DNA of 64,000 bases from Clostridium_AQ sp900552125 (GCA_037892765.1 JBBKBW010000005.1), one strand, 5' to 3'; shown: positions 18,620-28,824, numbered from the stretch's first letter. Program-made: numbers and translations. The notes: generated by a model not told the origin, from the letters alone.

Positions 18620-20704
18620 TTATAAAAAGTATGACATAATCTGAAATACTAAAAATGATGCAAGATATGGTATCGTCAACATAATTATAATACTTAGTAG
18701 TACAAATCGATAACCATATTCATGATACATTGCCTGAAGCGTCATGATACAAGGGATACTTAATAAAACATAAATCAGAAAACTAAAGGCTTTTAAAGAT
18801 GCATCTTTTCCTTTCCATAAATCCGAAATCACCGAGTTAGAGTCTATATTTCCTGTATCTATCTGTGGCAGAAAAAATAAAAAGCTCTTATACAAAGCAT
18901 GCTTCCCCTGAACCATTATTCGCTTGATTCTTGTGGTTATATTATCCTGTTCTTTAATACCTTCATCATTTGAAGACAAGGAATCAAAGAAACCTACGAT
19001 TGTCTCTTTTGCGATAATTCCTCCTGGAAGTGATGCGATACATTCTATGCGATCTCCAAAGCCTAAAGGAATAAACATCGGCTGAATGATTTTAGCTCCT
19101 GTATATAAATAACTCGATTCTGCCTCTCCATTAGGAAAGTATGAAATACTCCACAAGATAATCATCGTCCATAGTACAATACCAAATGCCTTTTTAGCAT
19201 ATCCTTTCACTTCCATCTTTACTTTTTTCCAAATAATATGAATAGAAGGCAAACGATATGGAATTAGCTCTATTACCATTACACGTTCATTACGAAATAC
19301 TGGGAATCGAGATAAAAAAACAGCCATTACCATAGCAAACATAATCCCTATTCCATATAAAGTAATGACCATAAAGGCTGCCTTATCAGGAAAAAAGGCA
19401 CTCGCAAACAATGCATATACCGGAAGCCTTGCACTACAGGACATAAACGGAACCAATAAAGCACACAGCCATCTCTCTTGTTTCTGTTCTAAGATTCGAG
19501 TTGCATAAATAGCAGGAACATTACAGCCAAATCCCATCAATAACGGAAATAAGCTTTTGCCATTTAAATGAAAATTCTGCATTGCTTTATCTAGTAAAAA
19601 TGCAATTCTGACCATATATCCGCTCTCTTCTAAAAAAGAAATAACCAAAAACAGCAACATCATTAAGGGTATAAAGCCTAAAATTCCTCCTATCCCTTGT
19701 AAGATTCCTTGTAAAATAAGCTGCTGAAGAAACAAAGGCATCCATGTGATATACATTTCTATAAACCCTGAAAGTTCTACTTGTATGACATAAGCAATAA
19801 AATCATTCCATGGTGAAGATAGCTGAAATACTAAATATAATACTATGAAAAACAGGGAACATAAAATAGGGAGGCCTAACCATTTATGTAAAAGAATACG
19901 ATCAATTTTTTCACTATTTCTATTACGATGACTTCCATTAGAATGTACATATTGCATTAAAGAATTTACGATATGCCAATAATCATTCAATATTTCTTCA
20001 GATGTAATATTACAACATAATTCATGAATATAATCAGTATCTATATGCCAAACAGAAAGCTGTTTATAAGCAAATTCATCATCTTTCATAATTTGAATGA
20101 CAAAAGGGATAAGAAAAGAAGAACATTGATTGCTATACTTCTGCACATAATCATAAATGGTCACAAATATCTCATCAAGCTTTTCTGTAAATAAGGGATG
20201 ATAGCCTACATAATCATTCTTCACTTGGTTTTGTATGGCTTCACTAACCTTTCTATAAGCATCATCTTCCAAAGCAGAACATGCGATAATAGGTATGCTT
20301 AATCTTCTAGATAATGATTGGATATCAATTTCCATCCGCATCTTTTTTACTTCATCAATAAAATTACAAATCATGAACATAGGAATCTGTAAATCTCTTA
20401 ATAACAGCGTTAACATCAGATTACCTGCCAGATTTGTCGCATCTACGACATTCACAATTAAATCAATTGCATTCTTCTTCAAATATTGAATTGTTACATC
20501 TTCTTCATTATCATTTTCTTCTAATGAATATATCCCTGGTAAATCAATAAGATGATACGTTTCTTTTCCCCATTTCACAAATGCTTCTTTCTTTTCAACC
20601 GTTACTCCCTGCCAATTTCCAACCTTAAGATCGCTGTTGCTTAAAACATTGATCCAGGCACTCTTTCCTACGTTTGGATTTCCCACAAAAGCTATACGAT
20701 ACAA
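18620..20704 (-). CDS. feoB: ferrous iron transporter FeoB
   Basis: GTP-gated Fe(II) importer of the inner membrane (694 residues). The N-terminal G domain shows G1 GNPNVGKSAW, G2 GVTVEKKE, G3 DLPGIYSLE and G4 NFIDE (usually NxxD with Met or Leu). The membrane part has two Gate domains, with PLLMGFGCNVPAIYATR in the first and ECIASLPGGIIAKETIVG in the second, matching FeoB pore regions. It begins one base after feoA stops, forming a two-gene operon with no FeoC. Its presence fits an anaerobic habitat where iron is Fe(II). Confidence 0.96.
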   Translation of the reverse strand: MYRIAFVGNPNVGKSAWINVLSNSDLKVGNWQGVTVEKKEAFVKWGKETYHLIDLPGIYSLEENDNEEDVTIQYLKKNAIDLIVNVVDATNLAGNLMLTLLLRDLQIPMFMICNFIDEVKKMRMEIDIQSLSRRLSIPIIACSALEDDAYRKVSEAIQNQVKNDYVGYHPLFTEKLDEIFVTIYDYVQKYSNQCSSFLIPFVIQIMKDDEFAYKQLSVWHIDTDYIHELCCNITSEEILNDYWHIVNSLMQYVHSNGSHRNRNSEKIDRILLHKWLGLPILCSLFFIVLYLVFQLSSPWNDFIAYVIQVELSGFIEMYITWMPLFLQQLILQGILQGIGGILGFIPLMMLLFLVISFLEESGYMVRIAFLLDKAMQNFHLNGKSLFPLLMGFGCNVPAIYATRILEQKQERWLCALLVPFMSCSARLPVYALFASAFFPDKAAFMVITLYGIGIMFAMVMAVFLSRFPVFRNERVMVIELIPYRLPSIHIIWKKVKMEVKGYAKKAFGIVLWTMIILWSISYFPNGEAESSYLYTGAKIIQPMFIPLGFGDRIECIASLPGGIIAKETIVGFFDSLSSNDEGIKEQDNITTRIKRIMVQGKHALYKSFLFFLPQIDTGNIDSNSVISDLWKGKDASLKAFSFLIYVLLSIPCIMTLQAMYHEYGYRFVLLSIIIMLTIPYLASFLVFQIMSYFL

Positions 20705-20705
20705 A

Positions 20706-20930
20706 TTATATCACCTCTACTTCTATCTTCATCGCATCTTCATTCCGTAAAAAATAAATATTATCATGAATACGATATAAACAGGGATCATGGAGTGGAG
20801 CCTGTGCAACTTTCTCAATCACACTGCCTTTATAAAATCCTAAATAAAACAAACGTTTTCTATTCTCTTTTGAAATATGAAAATCAATAATTTTTACCTT
20901 TTGCCTTACACTAATATCTGTTAATCTCAT
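20706..20930 (-). CDS. feoA: ferrous iron transport protein A
   Basis: Small SH3-like cytosolic partner of FeoB (74 residues). The family pattern RKRLFYLGFYKGSVIEKV and a C-terminal RNEDAMKIEVE strand are present. Directly upstream of feoB with a one-base gap. The 185-bp gap to the divergent gdhA start holds the promoters of both; a -10-like TATACT is present on the minus strand, without a good -35 and without a recognisable Fur or DtxR box. Confidence 0.9.
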   Translation of the reverse strand: MRLTDISVRQKVKIIDFHISKENRKRLFYLGFYKGSVIEKVAQAPLHDPCLYRIHDNIYFLRNEDAMKIEVEVI

Positions 20931-21115
20931 ACTATCACCTTTTATAAGTATAGAAATAACAGATAGAAAACATCGTCATAAAAAGACGAAATAATATCGT
21001 TCTATTTTCCATTGGTTATGAATATATTTTCAAAGATATGAAAAAATATAAATTTTTGTTTTCATTTTTGAAATTTTTCGTATATAATATAAACATGTTA
21101 ATAGGAGGTAAAGAT

Positions 21116-22447
21116 ATGGCTAAATTAGATTTTATAAAAGAAGCCGTTGTCAAGAGAAATCCAAACGACGCGGAATTTATCCAGGCAGTTGATGAAGTAC
21201 TATTATCTTTGGAAAGTGTAGTGGAAAAACACCCGGAATATATTGAAAAAGGAATCTTTGAACGTATTGTAGAACCAGAACGTCAAATCATCTTCCGTGT
21301 ACCTTGGGTAGATGATCAAGGCAAACTACAGGTAAATCGAGGATATCGTGTGGAATTCAATTCCGCAATTGGTCCATATAAGGGAGGTCTTCGTTTTCAC
21401 CCTAGTGTAAATATTTCTATTATTAAGTTTTTAGGTTTTGAACAGATTTTCAAAAACTCACTTACTGGACTTCCTATTGGGGGAGGAAAAGGTGGAAGTG
21501 ATTTTGATCCAAAAGGAAAAAGCGATGCAGAAATCATGCGTTTCTGTCAGAGCTTTATGACTGAATTATATCGCTATATCGGACCAGATACAGATGTACC
21601 AGCTGGGGACATTGGTGTAGGCGGACGTGAAATTGGGTATATGTATGGACAATATAAACGTATCCGCAATGAATTTACTGGTGTATTAACTGGTAAAGGT
21701 CTAAAATGGGGAGGATCTTTAGTTAGAACAGAAGCTACTGGTTATGGTTTATGTTATTTCACTGAAGCAATGCTGAAGGAAAATGGAACTTCTTTTGAAG
21801 GGAAAAAAGTTGTTATCAGTGGAAGTGGAAATGTCGCAATCTATGCTGCAGAAAAAGCTATGCAGTTAGGTGCTAAAGTCATCGCAATGAGTGATTCCAG
21901 CGGATATGTTGTAGATGAAAATGGAATTAACTTAGCAGTTATGAAAGATATTAAAGAAGTAAAACGTGGTCGTATCAAAGAATATGCTGATGCAGTAGAT
22001 AGTGCAGTATTCCATGCAGAAGGAAGTATCTGGAATACACCATGTGATATTGCATTACCATGTGCTACACAAAACGAACTGCATAAGAGTGATGCAGAAA
22101 GCTTAATTAAAAATGGCTGTATCGCAGTCTGCGAAGGTGCTAATATGCCAACAACACCAGATGCAATTGAAACATTAATGGCAAATAATGTCTTATATGC
22201 TCCCGGAAAAGCTAGCAATGCTGGCGGTGTCGCAACTTCAGCATTAGAAATGGCTCAGAACTCAGCTCGTCTATCTTGGACATTTGAAGAAGTAGATGCT
22301 AAATTAAAGGGAATCATGGAAAATATCTTCCATACAGTTAGTGAAACTGCTAAAGAATATGGCATGGAGAAAAATTACATGGCTGGTGCTAATATTGCTG
22401 GCTTTGTAAAAGTTGCAGATGCCATGATTGAACAAGGAATTGTTTAA
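21116..22447 (+). CDS. gdhA: glutamate dehydrogenase (NADP-type, hexameric)
   Basis: Assimilates ammonia by reductive amination of 2-oxoglutarate. About 443 residues, as in the small hexameric class. The glutamate and catalytic-lysine region reads GYRVEFNSAIGPYKGGLRF and LPIGGGKGGSDFDPKG; the Rossmann motif is ISGSGNVAIYAAE. ATG at 21116 is preceded by AGGAGG (21103-21108) and starts MAKLDF; an upstream ATG in frame would add an unlikely hydrophobic stretch. A -10 TATAAT lies at 21083-21088 with a poor -35. It is monocistronic, ending in its own terminator. Confidence 0.95.
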   Translation: MAKLDFIKEAVVKRNPNDAEFIQAVDEVLLSLESVVEKHPEYIEKGIFERIVEPERQIIFRVPWVDDQGKLQVNRGYRVEFNSAIGPYKGGLRFHPSVNISIIKFLGFEQIFKNSLTGLPIGGGKGGSDFDPKGKSDAEIMRFCQSFMTELYRYIGPDTDVPAGDIGVGGREIGYMYGQYKRIRNEFTGVLTGKGLKWGGSLVRTEATGYGLCYFTEAMLKENGTSFEGKKVVISGSGNVAIYAAEKAMQLGAKVIAMSDSSGYVVDENGINLAVMKDIKEVKRGRIKEYADAVDSAVFHAEGSIWNTPCDIALPCATQNELHKSDAESLIKNGCIAVCEGANMPTTPDAIETLMANNVLYAPGKASNAGGVATSALEMAQNSARLSWTFEEVDAKLKGIMENIFHTVSETAKEYGMEKNYMAGANIAGFVKVADAMIEQGIV

Positions 22448-22457
22448 TATATTTACT

Positions 22458-22496
22458 AAAGGCTATATATCCTAGATTGATATATAGCTTTTTATT
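22458..22496 (+). terminator. gdhA terminator
   Basis: AAGGCTATATATC pairs with GATATATAGCTT across a 7-base loop, followed by TTTTATT; 10 bp after the gdhA stop. Confidence 0.85.
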
Positions 22497-22543
22497 AACC
22501 TATATATGCAAAAACATCTTTGTATGATACAAATAAATGGAAT

Positions 22544-22567
22544 TAAAAAAAAGGACATCCGTCCTTT
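22544..22567 (-). terminator. gmk terminator
   Basis: Perfect 7-bp stem AAAGGAC/GTCCTTT with a 4-base loop, followed on the minus strand by eight T; its arm touches the gmk stop codon. Confidence 0.88.
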
Positions 22568-23139
22568 TATTTGTCTAATTCCATATGGCGGCGAATAATC
22601 GTCGCAATCATATCAGCAGCTAATTTTGGATCATCGTTACAAACAATGTATTTGTAATTATTAACCATTTTCATTTCTTTACTAGCCTTCGCAAGACGTT
22701 GCTGAACAATTTCTTCTGGTTCTGTTCTTCTTCCGCGAATTCGTTTTTCTAATTCTTCCATGCTTGGTGGAATAATAAAAATTGATAATGCATCTGGACA
22801 TTTTTCGCTAACCTGCATAGCCCCCTGCACTTCAATTTCAAGCAAAACATTTTTTCCCTCATTACGAAGCTTTTCTACATAGGACATTGGAGTTCCATAA
22901 TAGTTTCCTACAAATTCTGCCCATTCCAAAAGTTCGCCATCATGAATCGCCTTTTCAAAATCTTCTTTTGAGGTAAATATGTAATCGACCCCATCTTTTT
23001 CATTTTCACGCGGAGCTCTAGTTGTCATGGAAATTGAATACGCTAGCTTTAAATCTTCTTCATTCATAAAGTAATTACGCACAGTACCTTTTCCAACACC
23101 ACTAGGACCGCTGATAATAATCAATAAACCCTTCTTCAT
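22567..23139 (-). CDS. gmk: guanylate kinase
   Basis: Phosphorylates GMP to GDP with ATP; essential purine enzyme of the P-loop kinase family. The N-terminus MKKGLLIIISGPSGVGKGT carries the P-loop. YSISMTTRAPRENEKDGVDY binds GMP, and the lid region RGRRTEPEE follows. About 190 residues, normal. The start is given at ATG 23139, but AAGGAG lies 13 bases away; a GTG two codons upstream (23145) sits at a better 7-base spacing and may be the true start. The gene is divergent from rqcH. Confidence 0.95.
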   Translation of the reverse strand: MKKGLLIIISGPSGVGKGTVRNYFMNEEDLKLAYSISMTTRAPRENEKDGVDYIFTSKEDFEKAIHDGELLEWAEFVGNYYGTPMSYVEKLRNEGKNVLLEIEVQGAMQVSEKCPDALSIFIIPPSMEELEKRIRGRRTEPEEIVQQRLAKASKEMKMVNNYKYIVCNDDPKLAADMIATIIRRHMELDK

Positions 23140-23282
23140 GAGCACACGCACACTCCTTACTTTCCTTACAACCATTTTACTAGCCGAATCAGTTAATGTC
23201 AAACCTGATTATACAATTTTATTGTTTTTTTATGCAATAACCTTTCTATAAATATGATATAATGAAACAACGAGGTGAGATT

Positions 23283-24947
23283 ATGGCATTAGATGGCTTA
23301 TTGCTTCATCAGATAACAAATGAACTATGTGAATATTTGCCCGCAAAACTAACAAAAATGCAGCAAATCAGTGATACTGAATTATTGTTTACACTACGTT
23401 CTCAAAAAGGAACACAGAAACTTTTAGTATCACTACATAGTGTGTACAACAGAATAAATATAACGCAGGAAAGTTATGCAACTATGGAAACACCAAGCAA
23501 TTTTCTAATGTTGCTGAGAAAACAGATTGATGGAGGAATTCTACGTTCTTTGACTCAGATAGGTTATGATCGTGTCCTTCATGCAGTAATAGAGGCACGT
23601 GATGAATTAGGAGATATTCATGATCGCCATATGTATATTGAATTAATGGGAAAATATGCCAATTTGATTTTAGTAGATGAAAACGGACATATTATTGATG
23701 CATTAAAACGTATTCCTCCATTTGAAAATAATAAGAGAACGATCCACCCTGGTGCAGTTTTTCAGTTACCTGCTCCACATACAGGAAAACAGGATCCTTA
23801 TCATTATGACCATATAGATTTAAATGAATCTTTCACAAAACAATTTCATGGTTTCTCTCCTCTTTTATCTAGAGAAGTTCAATTTCGTTTAGCAAACGGA
23901 CAGAATTTTGATGCAATCATGAAAGAAATTGCAGATTCTAATCAATTATATATTAGCGATGTGCAGGACCAATCATATTTCCACTGCATACCACTTACAC
24001 ATCTAGAAGTAGAACCTAGATGTTACCCGCTTATGAAAGGAATGGATCTGCTCTTTTTCCAAAAAGAAGAAAAAGTTCGTATCAAACAACAAAGCGGTGA
24101 TTTATTCCGTGCAGTCAGAAAAGAGTTGCATAAAAATACCAGTAAGCTGCCTAAGCTTCAGGAAGCACTGGAAGAAGCTATGAACTGTGATCGTTTCCGT
24201 GAATATGGTGATTTGTTATTTGCTTACATGCACAGCATTGAACGAACACAAACGATTGTCCTTCCATCATTTGAAACCGGTGAAGATGTATCCATTCCTA
24301 TTGATATGCGTTTTGATATTAAAGGAAATGCTAATCGCTATTATCAGAAATATCATAAAAACAAACGCGCACAATCTATTCTTCAGGAACAGATTGCTTT
24401 GTGTGAGAAAGAAATCCATTATTTTGAATCTATGGAACTGCAGCTGGAACAGGCGTCTATTCAAGACGCAATGGAAATTCGTGAAGAACTTGCTAAACAA
24501 GGATATGTAAAAGCCGCAAAGTCTAGAATCCGCAAGAAAAAGAAGCAGGAACTTCCACACTTTGAAACCTTCCAATTTGATGATATTTATATCTATGTAG
24601 GAAAAAACAACCTGCAGAATGATTATGTTACCTGGAAACTAGGACGTAAACAGGATACTTGGCTTCATGCGAAAGATCTTCATGGTGCCCATGTAGTTAT
24701 CACATGTGAAAATCCGGAAGAAGAATTATTGAGAAATGCAGCTATGTTAGCAGCTTGGTATAGTAAAGGTCGTTATTCTTCTAGTGTTCCTGTAGATTAT
24801 TGCCAAGTAAGACAGTTAAAGAAAATACCTGGTAATAAAGGTAGCTTTGTATCTTTATCAAACTATAAAACTATTTATATTGATCCTGATCAGGCACATA
24901 TTCAAAAACTTATTGATGAACATTTAATTACTCAAAAACGACATTAA
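23283..24947 (+). CDS. rqcH: ribosome quality control protein RqcH (NFACT family)
   Basis: Binds obstructed 50S subunits carrying peptidyl-tRNA and adds C-terminal alanine tails that mark the nascent chain for degradation. Also annotated as fibronectin-binding protein FbpA. About 554 residues: NFACT-N (MALDGLLLHQITNEL...), with the typical IELMGKYANLILVD, central coiled-coil parts, and the C-terminal NFACT-R domain with WLHAKDLHGAHVVI. ATG at 23283 has GAGGTG upstream; an earlier in-frame ATG at 23262 would include that site. A TATAAT box lies at 23258-23263. Confidence 0.93.
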   Translation: MALDGLLLHQITNELCEYLPAKLTKMQQISDTELLFTLRSQKGTQKLLVSLHSVYNRINITQESYATMETPSNFLMLLRKQIDGGILRSLTQIGYDRVLHAVIEARDELGDIHDRHMYIELMGKYANLILVDENGHIIDALKRIPPFENNKRTIHPGAVFQLPAPHTGKQDPYHYDHIDLNESFTKQFHGFSPLLSREVQFRLANGQNFDAIMKEIADSNQLYISDVQDQSYFHCIPLTHLEVEPRCYPLMKGMDLLFFQKEEKVRIKQQSGDLFRAVRKELHKNTSKLPKLQEALEEAMNCDRFREYGDLLFAYMHSIERTQTIVLPSFETGEDVSIPIDMRFDIKGNANRYYQKYHKNKRAQSILQEQIALCEKEIHYFESMELQLEQASIQDAMEIREELAKQGYVKAAKSRIRKKKKQELPHFETFQFDDIYIYVGKNNLQNDYVTWKLGRKQDTWLHAKDLHGAHVVITCENPEEELLRNAAMLAAWYSKGRYSSSVPVDYCQVRQLKKIPGNKGSFVSLSNYKTIYIDPDQAHIQKLIDEHLITQKRH

Positions 24948-24949
24948 AA

Positions 24950-24974
24950 AGAACGCAGACAAGCGTTCTTTTTC
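24950..24974. terminator. bidirectional terminator between rqcH and asnA
   Basis: Stem AGAACGC/GCGTTCT (7 bp, 6-base loop) flanked by an A run on the left and TTTTTCTT on the right, between the convergent rqcH and asnA genes. Confidence 0.88.
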
Positions 24975-25991
24975 TTACAACAAATAAATATGATGTTTTT
25001 CACATTCCTCACGCATTTCTTTACTCCATTGAGATACCTGTACTTCTCCAATGTGAGCCTTATTCAGTAAAATCAGACAGATTCTAGATTGCCCAATACC
25101 GCCACCTATTGTAAGTGGAAGCTCATCATGCATCAGCATCTGATGAAATGGAAGCTGAATACGCTCTTCACAATCAGCCTTCTTTAATTGCTCCTGCAAA
25201 GCATTCTTATCAACACGTATACCCATACTGCTTATTTCTAATACTGTATCTAAAATCGGATAATACAATAATATATCTCCATTTAATTTCCAGTCATCAT
25301 AGTCAGGAGCCCTGCCATCATGTTTTTGTCCACTCGCAAGTTTATCCCCAATTTGCATTAGAAAGACAGTTTTATGTTTCTTTACAATCTCATACTCTCT
25401 TTGTTTTGGGGTAAGTTTCGGATACAAATCTTCTAATTCCTGTGTTGTGATAAAGAACACATCTTCCTGAATAAATGGAACTAGATTTTCAAATACAATG
25501 TCCAATTCCTTTTCTGTTTCTTTTAGTGCCTTCATAATATTTCTTACTGTCATTTTTAAGAAATCAATTGTACGATGTTCCTTCGCAATTATTTTCTCCC
25601 AGTCCCATTGATCTACATAACAGGAATGAAGATTATCTAATACTTCATCTCTTCGAATCGCATTCATATCTGTATAAATACCTTTACCAATATTAAAATG
25701 ATATCGTTTTAATGCCATACGTTTCCATTTTGCTAGAGAATGTACGATCTCATATTCTTCCCCTTTTATTTCCATAATATCAAAACCTACTGGTCTTTCT
25801 ATTCCATTCAAATCATCATTCAATCCACTGCTTTTTGATACATATAATGGTGCTGAAATACGCATGAGATTTAAATGATGTGCCAATCTTCTTTCGAATA
25901 AATCTTTTACATATTTGATTGCGACTTCAGTAGATATAATATCCAGTTTATTTTCATAATACTGAGGTATGATTAAATCTTCTACTGCCAT
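24975..25991 (-). CDS. asnA: aspartate-ammonia ligase (asparagine synthetase A)
   Basis: Makes asparagine from aspartate, ammonia and ATP; a class II aminoacyl-tRNA synthetase-like fold. About 338 residues. Typical segments: VAIKYVKDLFERRLAHHLNL, RISAPLYVSKSSGLNDDLNG, DMNAIRRDE, YVDQWDWEK, and the C-terminal motif 3-like GGGIGQSRICLILL. ATG at 25991 has GGGAGG upstream. It is a single gene; use of the ammonia-dependent enzyme fits the gdhA neighbour and an ammonia-rich anaerobic habitat. Confidence 0.95.
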   Translation of the reverse strand: MAVEDLIIPQYYENKLDIISTEVAIKYVKDLFERRLAHHLNLMRISAPLYVSKSSGLNDDLNGIERPVGFDIMEIKGEEYEIVHSLAKWKRMALKRYHFNIGKGIYTDMNAIRRDEVLDNLHSCYVDQWDWEKIIAKEHRTIDFLKMTVRNIMKALKETEKELDIVFENLVPFIQEDVFFITTQELEDLYPKLTPKQREYEIVKKHKTVFLMQIGDKLASGQKHDGRAPDYDDWKLNGDILLYYPILDTVLEISSMGIRVDKNALQEQLKKADCEERIQLPFHQMLMHDELPLTIGGGIGQSRICLILLNKAHIGEVQVSQWSKEMREECEKHHIYLL

Positions 25992-26114
25992 AGAAATCCT
26001 CCCTTTCACATATACTTTTATATTATACCGTATTTCATAATTAAAATATACTATTTTCAGAAAATATTTTCAATTTATTATAAATATTTTCATTCTTTCA
26101 GATTATATAAGAAC

Positions 26115-26139
26115 GAAAAAAGGCTAGCTGAACTAGCCT
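26115..26139 (-). terminator. terminator of the T-box regulated ABC importer operon
   Basis: AGGCTAG/CTAGCCT stem with a 5-base loop and a run of T on the minus strand; the stop codon of the ATPase gene lies within the first arm. Confidence 0.88.
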
Positions 26140-26927
26140 AATAACATCCTATCATTAACAAACTCTTCACCGATTGCTTCTTCAAATTTCTTCAGTAAAT
26201 CCGCAACAGTCAATTTTTTCTTTGCTTCCCCTTTTACATCATAAATGATATGTCCCTCATACATCATAATTAAACGATTTCCTATATCAATTGCATCTTT
26301 CATATTATGAGTTACCATCATAGCTGTTAAATTCTGACTCGTCACAATATCGTTGGTAAGCTTTAACACCTTTGCACTTGTTGCTGGATCAAGTGCAGCT
26401 GTATGCTCATCCAGCAATAACAATTGTGGTTTATGAAGTGTAGCCATTAATAAGGTCAATGCCTGACGCTGACCTCCAGATAACAAGCCAACTTTAGCAT
26501 TTAAACGTTCTTCTAGACCTAATCCTAATGTTTTAACTGCTTCATAATACTCCTGTTTCTCTTTCTTAGTCACACCCCAGCGTAAACTTCTTCTTTGACC
26601 ACGGCGAGCAGCCATAGCAAGGTTTTCAATAATCTGCATATCAGATGCAGTTCCCATCATCGGATCCTGAAAGACACGTCCGATAAGTTTAGCTCGCTGA
26701 TATTCAGGGGCAAGGGATATATTTTGTCCATCCAAAGTTATAATACCACAATCAATTGGATGTACACCAGCAATCAGATTTAATAAAGTACTTTTCCCTG
26801 CACCATTTCCTCCAATAACAGTTACAAAATCTCCTTGTTTTAATTCTAAATCAAGACTTTTAATTACACATTTCTCATTTGGAGTTCCAATATGAAATGA
26901 TTTTGAAACTTTTTCTAACTTAAGCAT
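26133..26927 (-). CDS. ABC transporter ATP-binding protein (TrpZ-like)
   Basis: ATPase of about 264 residues with Walker A GGNGAGKST, signature LLSGGQRQALTLLMA, Walker B LLLLDEHTAALDP and switch MVTHNM. The DEHTAALDP form is typical of the importer family that pairs with an FtsX-independent, ribose-type permease and a BMP-like lipoprotein (pfam04392 systems, TrpXYZ). ATG at 26927 overlaps the permease gene by 8 bp. A TTG three codons earlier is too close to the ribosome binding site. It is the last gene of the operon; the substrate is inferred from the leader, see the T-box. Confidence 0.88.
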   Translation of the reverse strand: MLKLEKVSKSFHIGTPNEKCVIKSLDLELKQGDFVTVIGGNGAGKSTLLNLIAGVHPIDCGIITLDGQNISLAPEYQRAKLIGRVFQDPMMGTASDMQIIENLAMAARRGQRRSLRWGVTKKEKQEYYEAVKTLGLGLEERLNAKVGLLSGGQRQALTLLMATLHKPQLLLLDEHTAALDPATSAKVLKLTNDIVTSQNLTAMMVTHNMKDAIDIGNRLIMMYEGHIIYDVKGEAKKKLTVADLLKKFEEAIGEEFVNDRMLLG

Positions 26928-27846
26928 GATTCTCAAATTCCTTTCCTGTTAATTTTTTATACATTGAAATTCGTTTCTTTTTATTAAGAAGAACAGGAAC
27001 TGTTAATGCGATGGCGACAATCAAAGCAGTCAATAACTTTAAATCATCTGTATTAAGTCCCATCTGTAGGACAATGGCAACTATCATACGATAAATAATA
27101 GAACCAACAACAATGGATGTTAAACGTAACTTAAAGCCTGCTTTTTTCCCAAAGATAACTTCTCCAATAACGATAGATGCTAAACCAATAACGATAGCAC
27201 CTGTCCCCATCTTTACATCAGCTACACTTTGCTGCTGTGTTACTAAAGCACCACTCATTGCAACAAGTCCATTGCTTAACATTAGACCAAACAATTTCAT
27301 TGTATCCGTATTTACACCATTGGCACGAACCATATTTTCATTATTACCAGTTGCTCTTAAACAAGATCCAAATTCTGTTCCTAAGAACCAATAAATACCA
27401 GCAACTACAATAAAACTAAATACTAAACCAATTACAATTGTGATCCATTGTGATGTAAGTGGAATCATGTTTGCTAGATCTTTGAATAAGGTATGTGACT
27501 GCAGTAATGGAATATTACTTTTTCCCATGATTCTTAAGTTAATGGAATAAAGTGCCAATTGAGTTAAGATACCTGCTAGAATGGCTGGCATCTTACATTT
27601 TGTATGTAAAAAACCAGTAATAAATCCAGCTAAGAAACCAGATAAAGTTGCTAGAAGAATCGCAATGAGTGGATGCATTCCTGCAATTAATGCTACAGCA
27701 CAAACCGCTCCACCTGTCGCAAAACTTCCATCTACTGATAAATCAGCGATATCTAAGATTCGAAATGTCAGATATACACCAAGAGCCATAATCCCCCATA
27801 GAATCCCTTGGCCTATCGCTCCCTGTAATGATAATAAAATAGACAT
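26920..27846 (-). CDS. ABC transporter permease (TrpY-like)
   Basis: 308 residues with about eight to nine hydrophobic helices; family of the branched-chain/ribose-type permeases (BPD_transp_2). The N-terminus GILWGIMALGVYLTFRILDIADLSVDGSFATGGA is characteristic of the permease that partners pfam04392 lipoproteins. It lies 3 bp after the lipoprotein gene and overlaps the ATPase gene. Confidence 0.9.
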   Translation of the reverse strand: MSILLSLQGAIGQGILWGIMALGVYLTFRILDIADLSVDGSFATGGAVCAVALIAGMHPLIAILLATLSGFLAGFITGFLHTKCKMPAILAGILTQLALYSINLRIMGKSNIPLLQSHTLFKDLANMIPLTSQWITIVIGLVFSFIVVAGIYWFLGTEFGSCLRATGNNENMVRANGVNTDTMKLFGLMLSNGLVAMSGALVTQQQSVADVKMGTGAIVIGLASIVIGEVIFGKKAGFKLRLTSIVVGSIIYRMIVAIVLQMGLNTDDLKLLTALIVAIALTVPVLLNKKKRISMYKKLTGKEFENHA

Positions 27847-27849
27847 ATA

Positions 27850-28824
27850 CTATTCTCCAATCAATGTAGCATCTAACTCTTCAGGAATCTTAATTCCTAA
27901 TTGATCCGCAACTTTTTTATTCACAAAATACTGACAATCTTCCCCTTTTACAAATGCAATAGGAGTTTCTTCAACTTTTGATTTTCCATTTAAAATATCA
28001 AGTGCCTGCTGCCCTGCATTCTGCCCAACTTTATAATAATCAAGGCTCAATGTAGCTAAACCACCATTTTCACACATGCTTTCTTCTCCAACGATAACTG
28101 GCAAATTATTTTCATTTGTTACCTGTGTAACTGTTGCCATATTAGAAGCAAGCAGATTATCTGTAGGAATATATACAGCATCATATTTTCCAATCAAAGA
28201 TTGAGCAACCTGTTGAATAGCGCTAGAATCATTTGATACAGTAACTTCTTCAGTATCTAAGCCTAATTCTTTCGCAGCTTCTAAAGCAATTCCTCCCTGA
28301 TAAACAGAATTTGCCTCATCACTGCAATAGAAGATTGCGATTTTCTTTGCCTCTGGAAGTAACATTTTTAATAGTTCCATTTGTTCTTTAATTGGATTTA
28401 AATCACTAGCCCCAGTAACATTTGTACCTGGTTTATCATTTGATTCTACAACACCAGCAGTTTCAAAATCAGTAACAGCAGAACCAACGATTGGAATATT
28501 CGTTGTTTTATTAGCAGCTGCCTGTAATGCATCAGTCGCAATTGCATAAATCAGATCATCTCCATCATTCACAAATTTCTCTGCAATTGTCTGACAGTTC
28601 GATGGATCACCACTGGCATTCTGAAAATCAATATTTTCTTCTTTTACCCCAGCATCTACTAACGTATCTTTAAATCCCTGATATGCTTTATCTAAAGCAG
28701 GGTGTTGTGCAAATTGAATAGCACCAATCTTTACTTCAGATAAGCTTTTCGGTTCGCTACTTTCACTTGCACAACCAGTGAGTGCCATTCCCACAGTCAT
28801 TAATAGTGCGATAACTTTTTTCAT
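27850..28824 (-). CDS. ABC transporter substrate-binding lipoprotein (TrpX-like, pfam04392 family)
   Basis: Lipoprotein of 324 residues with lipobox ALTGC (Cys18). The body has the pfam04392 pattern: KIGAIQFAQHPALDKAYQGF, FVNDGDDLIYAIATDALQAA, IPIVGSAVTDFETAG, IAIFYCSDEANS and IYIPTDNLLASN. Members of the family associated with T-boxes are predicted aromatic amino-acid binders. ATG at 28824 has GGGAGG upstream. First gene after a T-box whose specifier reads UAC, so tyrosine (or an aromatic precursor) is the predicted ligand. Confidence 0.9.
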   Translation of the reverse strand: MKKVIALLMTVGMALTGCASESSEPKSLSEVKIGAIQFAQHPALDKAYQGFKDTLVDAGVKEENIDFQNASGDPSNCQTIAEKFVNDGDDLIYAIATDALQAAANKTTNIPIVGSAVTDFETAGVVESNDKPGTNVTGASDLNPIKEQMELLKMLLPEAKKIAIFYCSDEANSVYQGGIALEAAKELGLDTEEVTVSNDSSAIQQVAQSLIGKYDAVYIPTDNLLASNMATVTQVTNENNLPVIVGEESMCENGGLATLSLDYYKVGQNAGQQALDILNGKSKVEETPIAFVKGEDCQYFVNKKVADQLGIKIPEELDATLIGE